From Anaerolineales bacterium (GTDB lineage Bacteria; Chloroflexota; Anaerolineae; 4572-78; J111), in assembly GCA_020634855.1 (NCBI GenBank), contig JACKAU010000011.1, forward strand, positions 186,001 to 250,000: 64,000 nucleotides of DNA, given 5' to 3'. The stretch's first letter is position 1. Every line of letters starts with the position of its first letter. The position numbers were made by a program, and so were the translations under genes. The notes beneath the pieces were generated by a model, which saw only the letters and a list, made by a program, of their open reading frames with translations, had not been told where the DNA came from and searched no databases. Below are positions 7,766 through 15,059 of this stretch, one piece after another.

Positions 7766-8449
7766 ATGAAAATTTCCTATGTCTTACATAAGAGTACTTT
7801 AGAAGCCGATCCAAACCCTTATCGTGCAATCGTTGAGCACACGGGCAAAGCAACACACGAGGATGTCATCCAGCGCGTGCTGGAAGGTAACCCCGCTGTG
7901 AGTGAGGCCGCCCTCGAAGCCGTACTCAAAGAGTACATCAAAGGGGTGATCAATCTGCTGCTGCAAGGCTATACGGTTTGTACTCCCATCGGCTACATTA
8001 GCCTGTCTATCAAGGGCGGCTTTAACAGCAAGATCGATGGATATGACAAAGAGCGGCACACGCTGGAAGTCAACATCCAGGTCAGCCCTTATCTGCGCGA
8101 TTCCGTGCGGAGTCAAGCCAATTTGCAGAAAGTAGAAAGTCACACACCTGAGCCAGCCCTCGACATCTTCACCAACGTGAATACCGACGATATCGATTCG
8201 ATCGTAACCCCCGGGGGTATGGGCCAGGTGATTGGTCGCCGTTTGAAGTTTGACCAGACCGACCCCAACCAAGGCATCTTCTTCATTAACGGCAGCGAAA
8301 CCCGTGTTGAGATTGTGGGCAAGAACAAAGGCGCCGAGCTGATGTTCCTCATCCCCAATCTTGACCCCGGCCAGTATGCCTTAGAAGTACGCAGCGCCTT
8401 TGGGCAAGAAATACGCAGCGGACGGCTGGCCACTTTGCTAACCGTTTAA
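7766..8449 (+). CDS. HU-like DNA-binding domain protein with DUF4469/Ig-like C terminus
   Basis: The 227-residue protein has an N-terminal HU/IHF-like fold (YVLHKSTLEADPNPYRAIVEHTGKATHEDVIQ... to about residue 115) and a C-terminal Ig/TIG-like domain (GRRLKFDQTDPNQGIFFING, TRVEIVG, LIPNLDPGQYALEVRS). The layout matches the HU-DNA-binding plus DUF4469 family, nucleoid-type proteins best known in Bacteroidota and scattered elsewhere. ATG 7766 follows AGGAG; an ATG at 7736 lacks a good ribosome site. It has its own promoter, a structured leader and a strong terminator, so it is probably monocistronic and abundant. Confidence 0.7.
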   Translation: MKISYVLHKSTLEADPNPYRAIVEHTGKATHEDVIQRVLEGNPAVSEAALEAVLKEYIKGVINLLLQGYTVCTPIGYISLSIKGGFNSKIDGYDKERHTLEVNIQVSPYLRDSVRSQANLQKVESHTPEPALDIFTNVNTDDIDSIVTPGGMGQVIGRRLKFDQTDPNQGIFFINGSETRVEIVGKNKGAELMFLIPNLDPGQYALEVRSAFGQEIRSGRLATLLTV

Positions 8450-8490
8450 CGCTCACCCTTACTGCTCCGGACAGGATAAAAACACACACT

Positions 8491-8525
8491 AAAAAGCAGA
8501 GCCATAATCGGCTCTGCTTTTTTTT
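8491..8525 (+). terminator. Strong rho-independent terminator
   Basis: AAAAGCAGAGCC pairs with GGCTCTGCTTTT across ATAATC, followed by T5. It lies between convergent reading frames (the HU-like gene and the truncated fragment at 8548) and could act both ways. Confidence 0.88.
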
Positions 8526-8547
8526 ACTTGACCGACGGCGACCGCGC

Positions 8548-8717
8548 CTACCGCAACCGTAGACTAAGAATCACCTTACCATCATACGCCATATCATTCT
8601 CGACATCTTCGTTTGTTACAGACGGTTCAATAGGCGAAAAATAACCAATAACCTTGCTGCGGCGTGCCGTCCTATCGACCTCTTTTCTGTAGCCTTTTTG
8701 AATAATGACCTTAGCCA
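8548..8717 (-). pseudogene. 3' fragment of an unidentified gene, cut by intron-derived DNA
   Basis: On the minus strand a frame of about 56 codons runs from 8717 to a TAG at 8548-8550 and reads KVIIQKGYRKEVDRTARR...VTNEDVENDMAYDGKVILSLRLR. It has the composition of a real protein tail but no start. Its upstream side ends exactly where sequence shared with the group II intron begins (8718). I read it as the remains of a gene disrupted by that insertion or by a later deletion; I do not recognise the family. Confidence 0.45.
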
Positions 8718-9156
8718 ACGGAGTAACCCGGCGTTGGTTCTCGCCTTAGCGCGAGTCGGTAACCAGCCAGATGCCCACGCCGGGTAGGATGACCAAAGTC
8801 ATTGCCTTAAAAAGTCCGTTCGACGGCGATTGGGTCTACTGGGCACAACGGTTGATGCGCGACCCGCTCAAGCCCTTGCGGGTGGTCAAACTCTTGAAGT
8901 GGCAACGCGGCAAATGTGGTAATTGCCATCTTCCGTTCTCGGCAGAGGATGTGGTCGAGGTTCATCACCTTAATGGTAATCATGCCGATAACCGTTATGC
9001 TAATTTGAGCCTGCTCCACGGCCACTGTCACGACCTGGTTCACGGCCAACGATGCTGATGTCAACAGCCAATCCGTTGAAGAGCGGAGTGATGCGAAAGT
9101 GTCACGCTCTGTTCGGAACAGGCAGTCGGCGGGGTGACACCCCGGCTGACCTTAAC
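8718..9156 (+). mobile_element. Deleted copy of the group II intron
   Basis: The segment is nearly identical to two separated parts of the complete intron: 8718-8790 corresponds to 11842-11911, and the rest corresponds to about 13383-13748. An internal deletion of roughly 1.47 kb removed most of the reverse transcriptase, and the intron 5' end is also missing. Domain V (9081-9114, GAGC...GAAA...GTTC) and the domain VI stem are kept. As in the full copy, the intron end AAC is followed by TTAGGC (9157-9162), an attC-core sequence. Confidence 0.8.
8771..9058 (+). pseudogene. HNH-domain remnant of a group II intron reverse transcriptase
   Basis: The 95-codon frame keeps only the C-terminal end of the intron protein at 12010-13650: VIALKSPFDGDWVYWAQRL, then the HNH motif with CGNCHLPF, VHHLNGNH and LLHGHCHDL. 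Its first six codons come from the intron leader joined by the deletion. A free HNH peptide could in principle be made, but there is no ribosome site and it is best read as debris. Confidence 0.75.
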
Positions 9157-9293
9157 TTAGGCGCAATTTGCGTATACAAGATGCTTTTAGTTAGCCAAAT
9201 TACCTACCTAAAAAATTAGCGAATTTATCAGTTGCACAACAAACGCCGACATGATAACCTTCTAGATGCAACTTACATAAGGATGATAAAAAT

Positions 9294-9983
9294 ATGAAAA
9301 ACTTCTGGCATATAATCAAACTAATCTTCATACTACTTCTATTAGTTGTTGGCTTACATTTCGTTTTACGCCCTTTGTCGCCAAGTGACGTAAAAAGTGA
9401 TATTTACTCAATCAAGTTCTTAGCTGGATACGATAAATTATACCAAATTCAAGGCACTCGATTAGACTGTGAGCCAACTGGCAACGTATTGACTGCTCAC
9501 TGCACAACAGTTTTTGAAGATAGGCTACTAGAGATTGAGGTGCGCTATCAAGACAATCATCGTACAACAGCAAAGTCTTGCTCAATCAAATATGCAGGCG
9601 AACCTGTTATTTGTACCCCATCGTGGGATTATGAACACCGTTCGCCATCAGTAATCATTTGGGAGAATCTAGGCGTTTCCGTAGAACGTTTTGCCCAATT
9701 ACGTCAACAAAATCCTTTATTGTACTGGTATGAGCAACGCTTTATTCAAATTGCCTATGCTCTTTCAGGCGTTTTGGCCGTGATAGCGATTATCTGGTCT
9801 TGGATCAAATTTCCCGCAAACAGAGTACTTCCTGCTTCCAACTTTCAAAATTTCTATCGCGGTTGGCAATCAAATCACATACTACTGCATGGGCTATATA
9901 GCCTAAGTTGTGGAATACTCACATTTGTCACAATGTATTTTTTTCTAATGAGTGATTTATTGTTATTGGGTTTCATTGATTAG
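9294..9983 (+). CDS. Uncharacterised membrane protein in an integron-cassette-like segment
   Basis: A 229-residue protein of unknown function with an N-terminal membrane helix (about 8-27), an exposed domain with four cysteines (LDCEPTG, AHCTTV, KSCSIKY, VICTPSWDY), then two more helices (about 152-172 and 205-227). Its AT-rich composition differs from the flanking core genome. It lies between the TTAGGC core at 9157 and the attC-like site at 10003-10130, as a cassette gene would, but reads opposite to the other cassette genes. ATG 9294 follows AAGGATG. Confidence 0.6.
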   Translation: MKNFWHIIKLIFILLLLVVGLHFVLRPLSPSDVKSDIYSIKFLAGYDKLYQIQGTRLDCEPTGNVLTAHCTTVFEDRLLEIEVRYQDNHRTTAKSCSIKYAGEPVICTPSWDYEHRSPSVIIWENLGVSVERFAQLRQQNPLLYWYEQRFIQIAYALSGVLAVIAIIWSWIKFPANRVLPASNFQNFYRGWQSNHILLHGLYSLSCGILTFVTMYFFLMSDLLLLGFID

Positions 9984-10002
9984 GACACACCAATCCACCA
10001 GC

Positions 10003-10130
10003 ACCCTAACGCTTGAAATTACGCGATTGCGAGCTGGCTGTGGACGCTACAATCACCCATTTCTTTGCCAGCACATAACCGTTGTGAAAACGGGCGGTAG
10101 CAATTCGCGTGCATTAATTTGTTATATCGC
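10003..10130 (-). other. attC-like recombination site downstream of alkC
   Basis: Read on the minus strand, the site opens with ATATAAC and closes with GCGTTAGGG. The inner arms pair as AATTACGCGATTGC (10018-10031) against GCAATTCGCG (10100-10109) with one unpaired T, the extrahelical base expected in attC arms. Outer arms are CTAAC (10006) and GTTAT (10121). The spacing of about 128 bases is like the long VCR-type attC sites. It immediately follows the alkC stop, the correct place for a cassette recombination site. Confidence 0.65.
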
Positions 10131-10158
10131 TTACGCAAAACAGGAATGAAACTAAATT

Positions 10159-11271
10159 TCATTCTTTGCCGGTTGAGACTACCTCTCCTAACTCAATACT
10201 ACCCTTTGCCTTCTCATCTCCATTGACAATGATTGTGATCTGATGCTCGCCTGGATAATGTTTTCGGGTCGATCGGTCCTTAAATGAATGCTTCTTGGAG
10301 ATTGTATGACTACCCGGCTCGAAGCTGGCTTCTTTAATCTGGAATATCTTGCGCGATAACTTGCCTTTGGCTTTGACAAAGTCAACCCCGTACTCCAACC
10401 TTATCCACTGAGGTTCCTCCGCATTCAAGCTCATTTCGAAAGCAAACTGCAATTCATCTCCAACAGTCAGTTTTTGTTCCTCAAATGCCAAATTCTCTGC
10501 CGTTATCTGCTTTGGATCACCAAAACCAAACAGCAATAACGCTCGTTTATTGCCCGCCTTGAGTAGCGTGCGACAAGCTCTTTTCACAATCCAGTCAGTG
10601 TTTTTGTTTTGACCATACCACCGTTCACAAGTATCCAGCACTACATCGGGATGGTCTTTGGAGATGTCATTCAGATTATTGGCCACACTCTTTCGCACGT
10701 ATTCCGATGGGTCATTCTTGAGAGTTTCCATTATTGGTAGAATGGGTTTCGGGTCTTTCTTGAACTCAGGTAAAGCCATTGCCCATGGAAGTCTGGGGCG
10801 GCATCCTTCACTTGACAAACGTCGCACGTGATGATTCTCGTCCTCAGCCCATTGGTACATATAGCGCATCCCTCTTTGCGGGTCTTTCACCAGAAATGGG
10901 CGGATGGCGAACTCAGAGCTGGAGTATTTAGTAAACAAAGCCAATGCTGGAAGTGACATTTCCCAATCATCCAATCCATAGCATTCGACATAATCCGGAA
11001 AAACCATAGCGTCAAAGCTCTCGAAATTGGGAGCGATTTCTGTCAGCATCTTTAGTGCTGTTGGATAATCTTCAGGCAATGTGGCTGCCAGACAATGCGT
11101 GGTATGACGCATCTTCTGTTTCAGTTCTTTGCTTCTCCAATCATCACCATATATCAGACGATTGAATTCTTCCTGGTCAAAATCGGGATAAACATCTTGA
11201 ATGGCATCTCCCAATTCTGTGATGAATTTATCTGAGAAAAACAGATCTTTGAGTCTCTCTGGCATAAACAA
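10159..11271 (-). CDS. alkC: DNA alkylation repair glycosylase, AlkC type
   Basis: The 370-residue protein has the AlkC/AlkD HEAT-like fold. Family landmarks include LKQKMRHTTHCLAATLP, PDYVECYGLDDWEMSLPAL, SSSEFAIRPFLVKDP and HVRRLSSEGCRPRLPWA. The C-terminal 100 residues (from about 270) are beta-rich and fit the Ig-like DNA-binding domain that distinguishes AlkC from AlkD. The enzyme removes cationic alkylated bases such as 3-methyladenine without base flipping. It lies between two attC-like sites and reads away from intI, so it is probably a captured cassette. Confidence 0.85.
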   Translation of the reverse strand: MFMPERLKDLFFSDKFITELGDAIQDVYPDFDQEEFNRLIYGDDWRSKELKQKMRHTTHCLAATLPEDYPTALKMLTEIAPNFESFDAMVFPDYVECYGLDDWEMSLPALALFTKYSSSEFAIRPFLVKDPQRGMRYMYQWAEDENHHVRRLSSEGCRPRLPWAMALPEFKKDPKPILPIMETLKNDPSEYVRKSVANNLNDISKDHPDVVLDTCERWYGQNKNTDWIVKRACRTLLKAGNKRALLLFGFGDPKQITAENLAFEEQKLTVGDELQFAFEMSLNAEEPQWIRLEYGVDFVKAKGKLSRKIFQIKEASFEPGSHTISKKHSFKDRSTRKHYPGEHQITIIVNGDEKAKGSIELGEVVSTGKE

Positions 11272-11298
11272 TCCTTTATTCTTGCCTCACTCAACCCA

Positions 11299-11397
11299 GC
11301 GGTATAACGCCGCCGTTGTGCTGTCCAAAGACAACTTCAATTAAAACCAAGCCTTGCGCCAAAAACCGAGCTTAATGGGTCGGCACAAATGGCATTG
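11299..11397 (-). other. attC-like site, first part (interrupted by the group II intron)
   Basis: Together with 13749-13757 this forms one site. Its outer arms are GCGGTATAAC (11299-11308) and, across the intron, GTTAGGCCGC, which share GCGG/CCGC and TAAC/GTTA pairing. The inner arms CGTTGTGC (11312-11319) and GGCACAAATG (11381-11390) pair with one extra base. Removing 11398-13748 recreates a perfect GTTAGGC core. On the minus strand the site follows the EPTP gene and precedes alkC. Confidence 0.68.
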
Positions 11398-13748
11398 GTG
11401 CGATCCGTTCGTCCGAAACCGGTCCTATGAGACCGGGGGATGGGCGGCAAAGAACGGTTCGCTGTTCTTTGACAACTGTAGATTGATGTTGGTGCGATGA
11501 TACCCTATCTGAGGGACTTCATCAAGTCCAACTGCCGAGATGGTTCGGCTAACAGCATCATCCCCTGTCTGGCGACTGGTCAGCAAAGGGCAGAAGCGGG
11601 ATGAAACGACGGAAGATGGCGAACCAGACGCTATCGCTCCGTTTAGCAAGTGACTATGGTCAACGACGAGTGAAGCTGTGGTTGAAGCGTCGTCAAAGTG
11701 AACGGGCCAACGCTGGTTAACAGGCCCGGTCCAAAACGGATGCGTATCTTGGGCGATGCGGTCAATCCGCGCATCGTAACCATCCCGCATAGATACCGGC
11801 GTAAAGCAGCGACCTAAGGTCACCACCCCATCAATCTACGGAACGGAGTAACCCGGCGTTGGTTCTCGCCTTAGAGCGAGTAGGTAACCAGCCAGATGCC
11901 CACGCCAGGTAGGATGTCCCAAGAAGCAAAGGCCCAATGTAATGGTTGGGATAAGCTGACGTGGGTCCGATGGATTGGAAGGTAGCGGCACAGATGGAGG
12001 TCACCGCTTATGACATCGGTTAAACAATCGAGTGAAGTGTGGCAAACATTACCCTGGAAGAAACTTCAGCGTAATGTTTTCCGCCTCCAAAAACGCATCT
12101 ACCAAGCCAAACGCCGGAACGATGTCAGGACGGTCCGCAACTTACAGCGGCTGCTGCTTCGCTCCTGGTCAGCCCGGTCTCTGGCCGTGCGCCAGGTCTC
12201 GCAAGACAATCGCGGCAAACGCACCGCCGGAGTGGATGGTGTTGCTTCTTTGACACCCCCGCAACGGCTGGCTTATGTCCGCCGTCTGCGTGACCTTGAC
12301 CAGGCGGCAGACCCGGTCCGCCGGACGTATCTGCCCAAACCTAATGGCGAACTCAGACCATTAGGTATCCCCACAATGTTTGACCGCGCCCGTCAGGCGT
12401 TGGTCAAACTGGTGTTGGAACCGGAATGGGAAGCCGTTTTCGAACCCAACTCCTATGGTTTCAGACCTGGACGCAGTCCCCACGATGCCATCGAAGCCAT
12501 CTTTAACCACATCCGCCTCAAACCCAAATTCGTGCTCGACGCCGACCTGGAAAAGTGCTTCGATACCATCAACCATCAGGCCCTCTTGTCCAAACTATCG
12601 ACCATCGCCCCGATTACCAAACTAGTTCGGAGTTGGCTCAAGGCCGGTATCATTGACCGAGACCAAACTCTCTTTCCCGACAGCGGTGTACCGCAGGGTG
12701 GAGTGGTCTCGCCTTTGTTAATGAACATTGCCTTGCACGGTTTCGAGCAAGACCTCCGAGCGGCCTGGTCACGCTACCACCAACCAGCCATCATCCGCTT
12801 TGCCGATGACCTGGTCATCCTCCATCCCGACCTTGACACCCTAATGCTTATTAAGGCTCAGGCAGAACAATGGCTGGATAAAATCGGACTGCGTTTCAAG
12901 CCCGAAAAAACGTCAATCAGTCACACCCTTACCCCTCACCAAGGGCGGGTCGGTTTTGATTTTCTGGGTTTCAACATTCGTCAATACCCCGTGGGCAGAT
13001 ACAAAACCCGGTCATACCGTGGTCAGGCCGGCTTCAAGACCATTATCAAACCGAGCCGGAAGGCCCAACAACGCCATCTGGCCCACCTCAAGCAGCTTAT
13101 CCGCACCTATCGCGGCGCGGCTCAGGCCGGCTTGATTGGCCACCTCAACCCCGTCATTCGGGGCTGGGTCAATTACTTTCGCTGTTGTAGTGCCAAAGCC
13201 ATTTTCGACCGGATGACCAAACAACTCTTTTACAAACTCAAGCGTTGGGCCTTGTTTCGCCACCCCCGTAAGTGGTGGAAATGGTGTTATCGTCGTTACT
13301 GGCGTCAGCATCTGGGCAAAATTCGCTTCAGCGATGGCACTCACTACCTCCACTATCACGCTCAAACGGCTATCAAACGCCACACCAAAGTCATTGCCTC
13401 CAAAAGTCCGTTCGATGGCGATTGGGTCTACTGGGCGCAACGGTTGATGCGCGACCCGCTCAAGCCCTTGCGGGTGGTCAAACTCTTGAAGTGGCAACGC
13501 GGCAAATGCGATAATTGCCATCTTCCGTTCTCGGCAGCGGATGTCGTCGAGGTTCATCACGTCAACGGTAATCATTCCGATAACCGTTACGCTAATTTGA
13601 GCCTCCTCCACGGCCACTGCCACGACCTTGTTCACGGTCAACGGTGCTGAGGTCAACAGCCAATCCGTTGAAGAGCGGAGTGATGCCAAAGTGTCACGCT
13701 CCGTTCGGAACAGGCAGTCGGGGCGGTGACGCCCCGGCTGACCTTAAC
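11398..13748 (+). mobile_element. Group II intron with HNH-type intron-encoded protein, inserted in an attC core
   Basis: The 5' end is GTGCG (11398), the group II consensus. The 3' region holds domain V (13673-13706, 34 bases, GAGC...GTTC with the catalytic AGC), a domain VI stem (GGGGCG-gtga-CGCCCC) and an AAC end. The intron protein lies inside at 12010-13650. The loop of domain V is CAAA here but GAAA (the standard GNRA form) in the deleted copy, which could weaken this copy. Boundaries rest on consensus ends and the rebuilt GTTAGGC target. Confidence 0.8.
12010..13650 (+). CDS. ltrA: Group II intron reverse transcriptase/maturase/HNH endonuclease
   Basis: The 546-residue protein has RT0-RT7 (LPKPNGELRPLGIPT, D178 in LDADLEKCFD, SGVPQGGVVSPLL, FADD at 264-267 in place of the commoner YADD), a maturase X domain (HLNPVIRGWVNYFR) and a C-terminal HNH nuclease (C500, C503, VHHVNGNHSDNRYANL, LHGHCHDL). 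It promotes splicing and inserts the intron by target-primed reverse transcription, the HNH cutting the second strand. It is full length with no frameshift, so the intron may be active. The HNH sets it apart from the endonuclease-less IIC introns known to enter attC sites. Confidence 0.93.
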   Translation: MTSVKQSSEVWQTLPWKKLQRNVFRLQKRIYQAKRRNDVRTVRNLQRLLLRSWSARSLAVRQVSQDNRGKRTAGVDGVASLTPPQRLAYVRRLRDLDQAADPVRRTYLPKPNGELRPLGIPTMFDRARQALVKLVLEPEWEAVFEPNSYGFRPGRSPHDAIEAIFNHIRLKPKFVLDADLEKCFDTINHQALLSKLSTIAPITKLVRSWLKAGIIDRDQTLFPDSGVPQGGVVSPLLMNIALHGFEQDLRAAWSRYHQPAIIRFADDLVILHPDLDTLMLIKAQAEQWLDKIGLRFKPEKTSISHTLTPHQGRVGFDFLGFNIRQYPVGRYKTRSYRGQAGFKTIIKPSRKAQQRHLAHLKQLIRTYRGAAQAGLIGHLNPVIRGWVNYFRCCSAKAIFDRMTKQLFYKLKRWALFRHPRKWWKWCYRRYWRQHLGKIRFSDGTHYLHYHAQTAIKRHTKVIASKSPFDGDWVYWAQRLMRDPLKPLRVVKLLKWQRGKCDNCHLPFSAADVVEVHHVNGNHSDNRYANLSLLHGHCHDLVHGQRC

Positions 13749-13757
13749 TTAGGCCGC
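13749..13757 (-). other. attC-like site, second part
   Basis: TTAGGCCGC directly follows the intron end and completes the GTTAGGC core and the GCGG/CCGC outer arm of the site begun at 11299. Confidence 0.6.
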
Positions 13758-13829
13758 TGATATTGGGTAAAACGCCTGAGCAGTTACATTTTTGATTAGT
13801 TATAGTGTCACGTTTTGTTTCCCTAGCAA

Positions 13830-14399
13830 TTATTTTATGATGACAGGCATGTAGGTGTAAAAAGACAATTCATATATTTTATATATTTTTGAATCTATAT
13901 TATATGAGGAACCGTTTTGTTGGTTAGCTACAACCAAGTAGGAATTATTATCAACGGTGAAATATTCCCAATCAGCAGCACCATTAGTAGGAATAGTTTG
14001 GAATTCGACAAAACTGGCCCCATTCCACTTATATATTTTTGAATTTATATTTAAAGAAGAATCGTTATGGTTGTTAGCTACAACCAAGTAGGAATTACTA
14101 TCCATAGTGAAAAATTGCCAATCAACAGCACCATTAGTAGGAATAATTTGGAATTCGACAAAACTGGCCCCATTCCACTTATATATTTTTGAATTTATAT
14201 TACGTGAGGAATCATTATATTGGTTAGCTACAATTAGGTAGGAATTGTTGCCAATAGTGAAAAATTCCCAGTTCGTAGATCCATTAGTGGCGATAGTTTG
14301 GATGTCTTGGAACGTTTGCTCATTACTTCTCACAATTTTTGGTTGTAACCAAAGCAACAAGATTATACTCAACCCTAAATGTGTAACTATTTTTTTCAT
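13830..14399 (-). CDS. Secreted EPTP/EAR-repeat protein
   Basis: The 189-residue protein has a signal peptide (MKKIVTHLGLSIILLLWLQP) and three EPTP (EAR) repeats of about 47 residues, each with the pattern FQxIPTNGAxDWxxFT, NSYLVVAN and NSKIYKWNGASF, which build a beta-propeller-like surface domain. It ends YTYMPVIIK, like the aromatic-L/M-P-hydrophobic-basic tails often seen on secreted Chloroflexota proteins. It is much more AT-rich than the core genome, reads away from intI and is followed by an attC-like site, so it is probably a cassette gene. Confidence 0.75.
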   Translation of the reverse strand: MKKIVTHLGLSIILLLWLQPKIVRSNEQTFQDIQTIATNGSTNWEFFTIGNNSYLIVANQYNDSSRNINSKIYKWNGASFVEFQIIPTNGAVDWQFFTMDSNSYLVVANNHNDSSLNINSKIYKWNGASFVEFQTIPTNGAADWEYFTVDNNSYLVVANQQNGSSYNIDSKIYKIYELSFYTYMPVIIK

Positions 14400-15059
14400 G
14401 CTTATCTTCCTTTCCTGCTAACCAGTCGCTTTACCATTAGGGCTTTTCCTCTCCCTAGTTGGTTTTGCCGGGCAGAACACGCCTACCAAAAGAGTTACTA
14501 TTATTGCCTGACCCGTTTACACTTCACCGCTTACGACCAGCTAGTTTGAGAGCCAGTTTTCTACGCTGTACGCATAACCCCGGCGGTAACTATGGCCTGT
14601 ACTTTCTGTTCCACTTTCAACCGCTTACGGTTGGTAAATGATTGCCTTCATGCCAAATCCAGCGGCCTAACGGTTAAGGTAAGCCGTGCCGCAAGGAGAG
14701 ACCACAAAACAGCGAGGTTGTCATACCAACACCACGCCGCTTACGGTCACTACACTTAGCCTCATCAACCTCACCATGACTTACGCTCCTCAGCCGACAC
14801 CCCTGCGCCCTTCTTTATCTCTGGGCATCGGCTTCACCGCCCTTGTTGGACGAATTTACACGGTCTGTCAGTGGGGGATTGCTCCCCTACCTGGTCGCTA
14901 AACGCACGCTGGCCGGCCAGCCACAACGCCGCTGGCGAGCCAGGCAGCGGTCACTTTCTGGCGGATGAACACCCTTTTTTCGGCCCTTTTGGCCCCGATT
15001 TCGACCACCCGACGCACTCCGCCCTTCCCAGGCTCCGGGCCGCCCCCTTTGACCGCCAC
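14400..15059. other. Region without a convincing gene between EPTP gene and IS91-type transposase
   Basis: Only short open frames without recognisable content are present. On the minus strand the decamer CGTAAGCGG recurs three times (around 14530, 14620 and 14750). A 31-base hairpin lies at 14662-14692 and contains GTTAGGC on the minus strand, a possible attI or attC remnant. GTTATGCG near 14570 (minus) is a further core-like word. It probably holds decayed integron sequence and one end of the IS91-type element. Confidence 0.35.
14662..14692 (-). other. Hairpin with GTTAGGC core word, possible att site
   Basis: GCGGC/GCCGC and ACGG/CCGT pair around a 10-base loop with an unpaired CTA on one side. 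On the minus strand it reads CCGTTAGGCCGC, matching the core and flank of the attC rebuilt at 11397/13749. It lies at the intI side of the EPTP cassette, where attI or a preceding attC end is expected. No longer symmetric arms were found. Confidence 0.3.

Noticed and set aside
11425..11826. Minus-strand 133-codon frame in the intron 5' region
   Set aside because: It lies wholly in the folded, non-coding domain I of the group II intron and resembles no protein.
14459..14901. Small plus-strand genes between the EPTP gene and the IS91-type transposase
   Set aside because: Frames of 60-71 codons without ribosome sites or recognisable composition, overlapping repeated CGTAAGCGG words and a hairpin.
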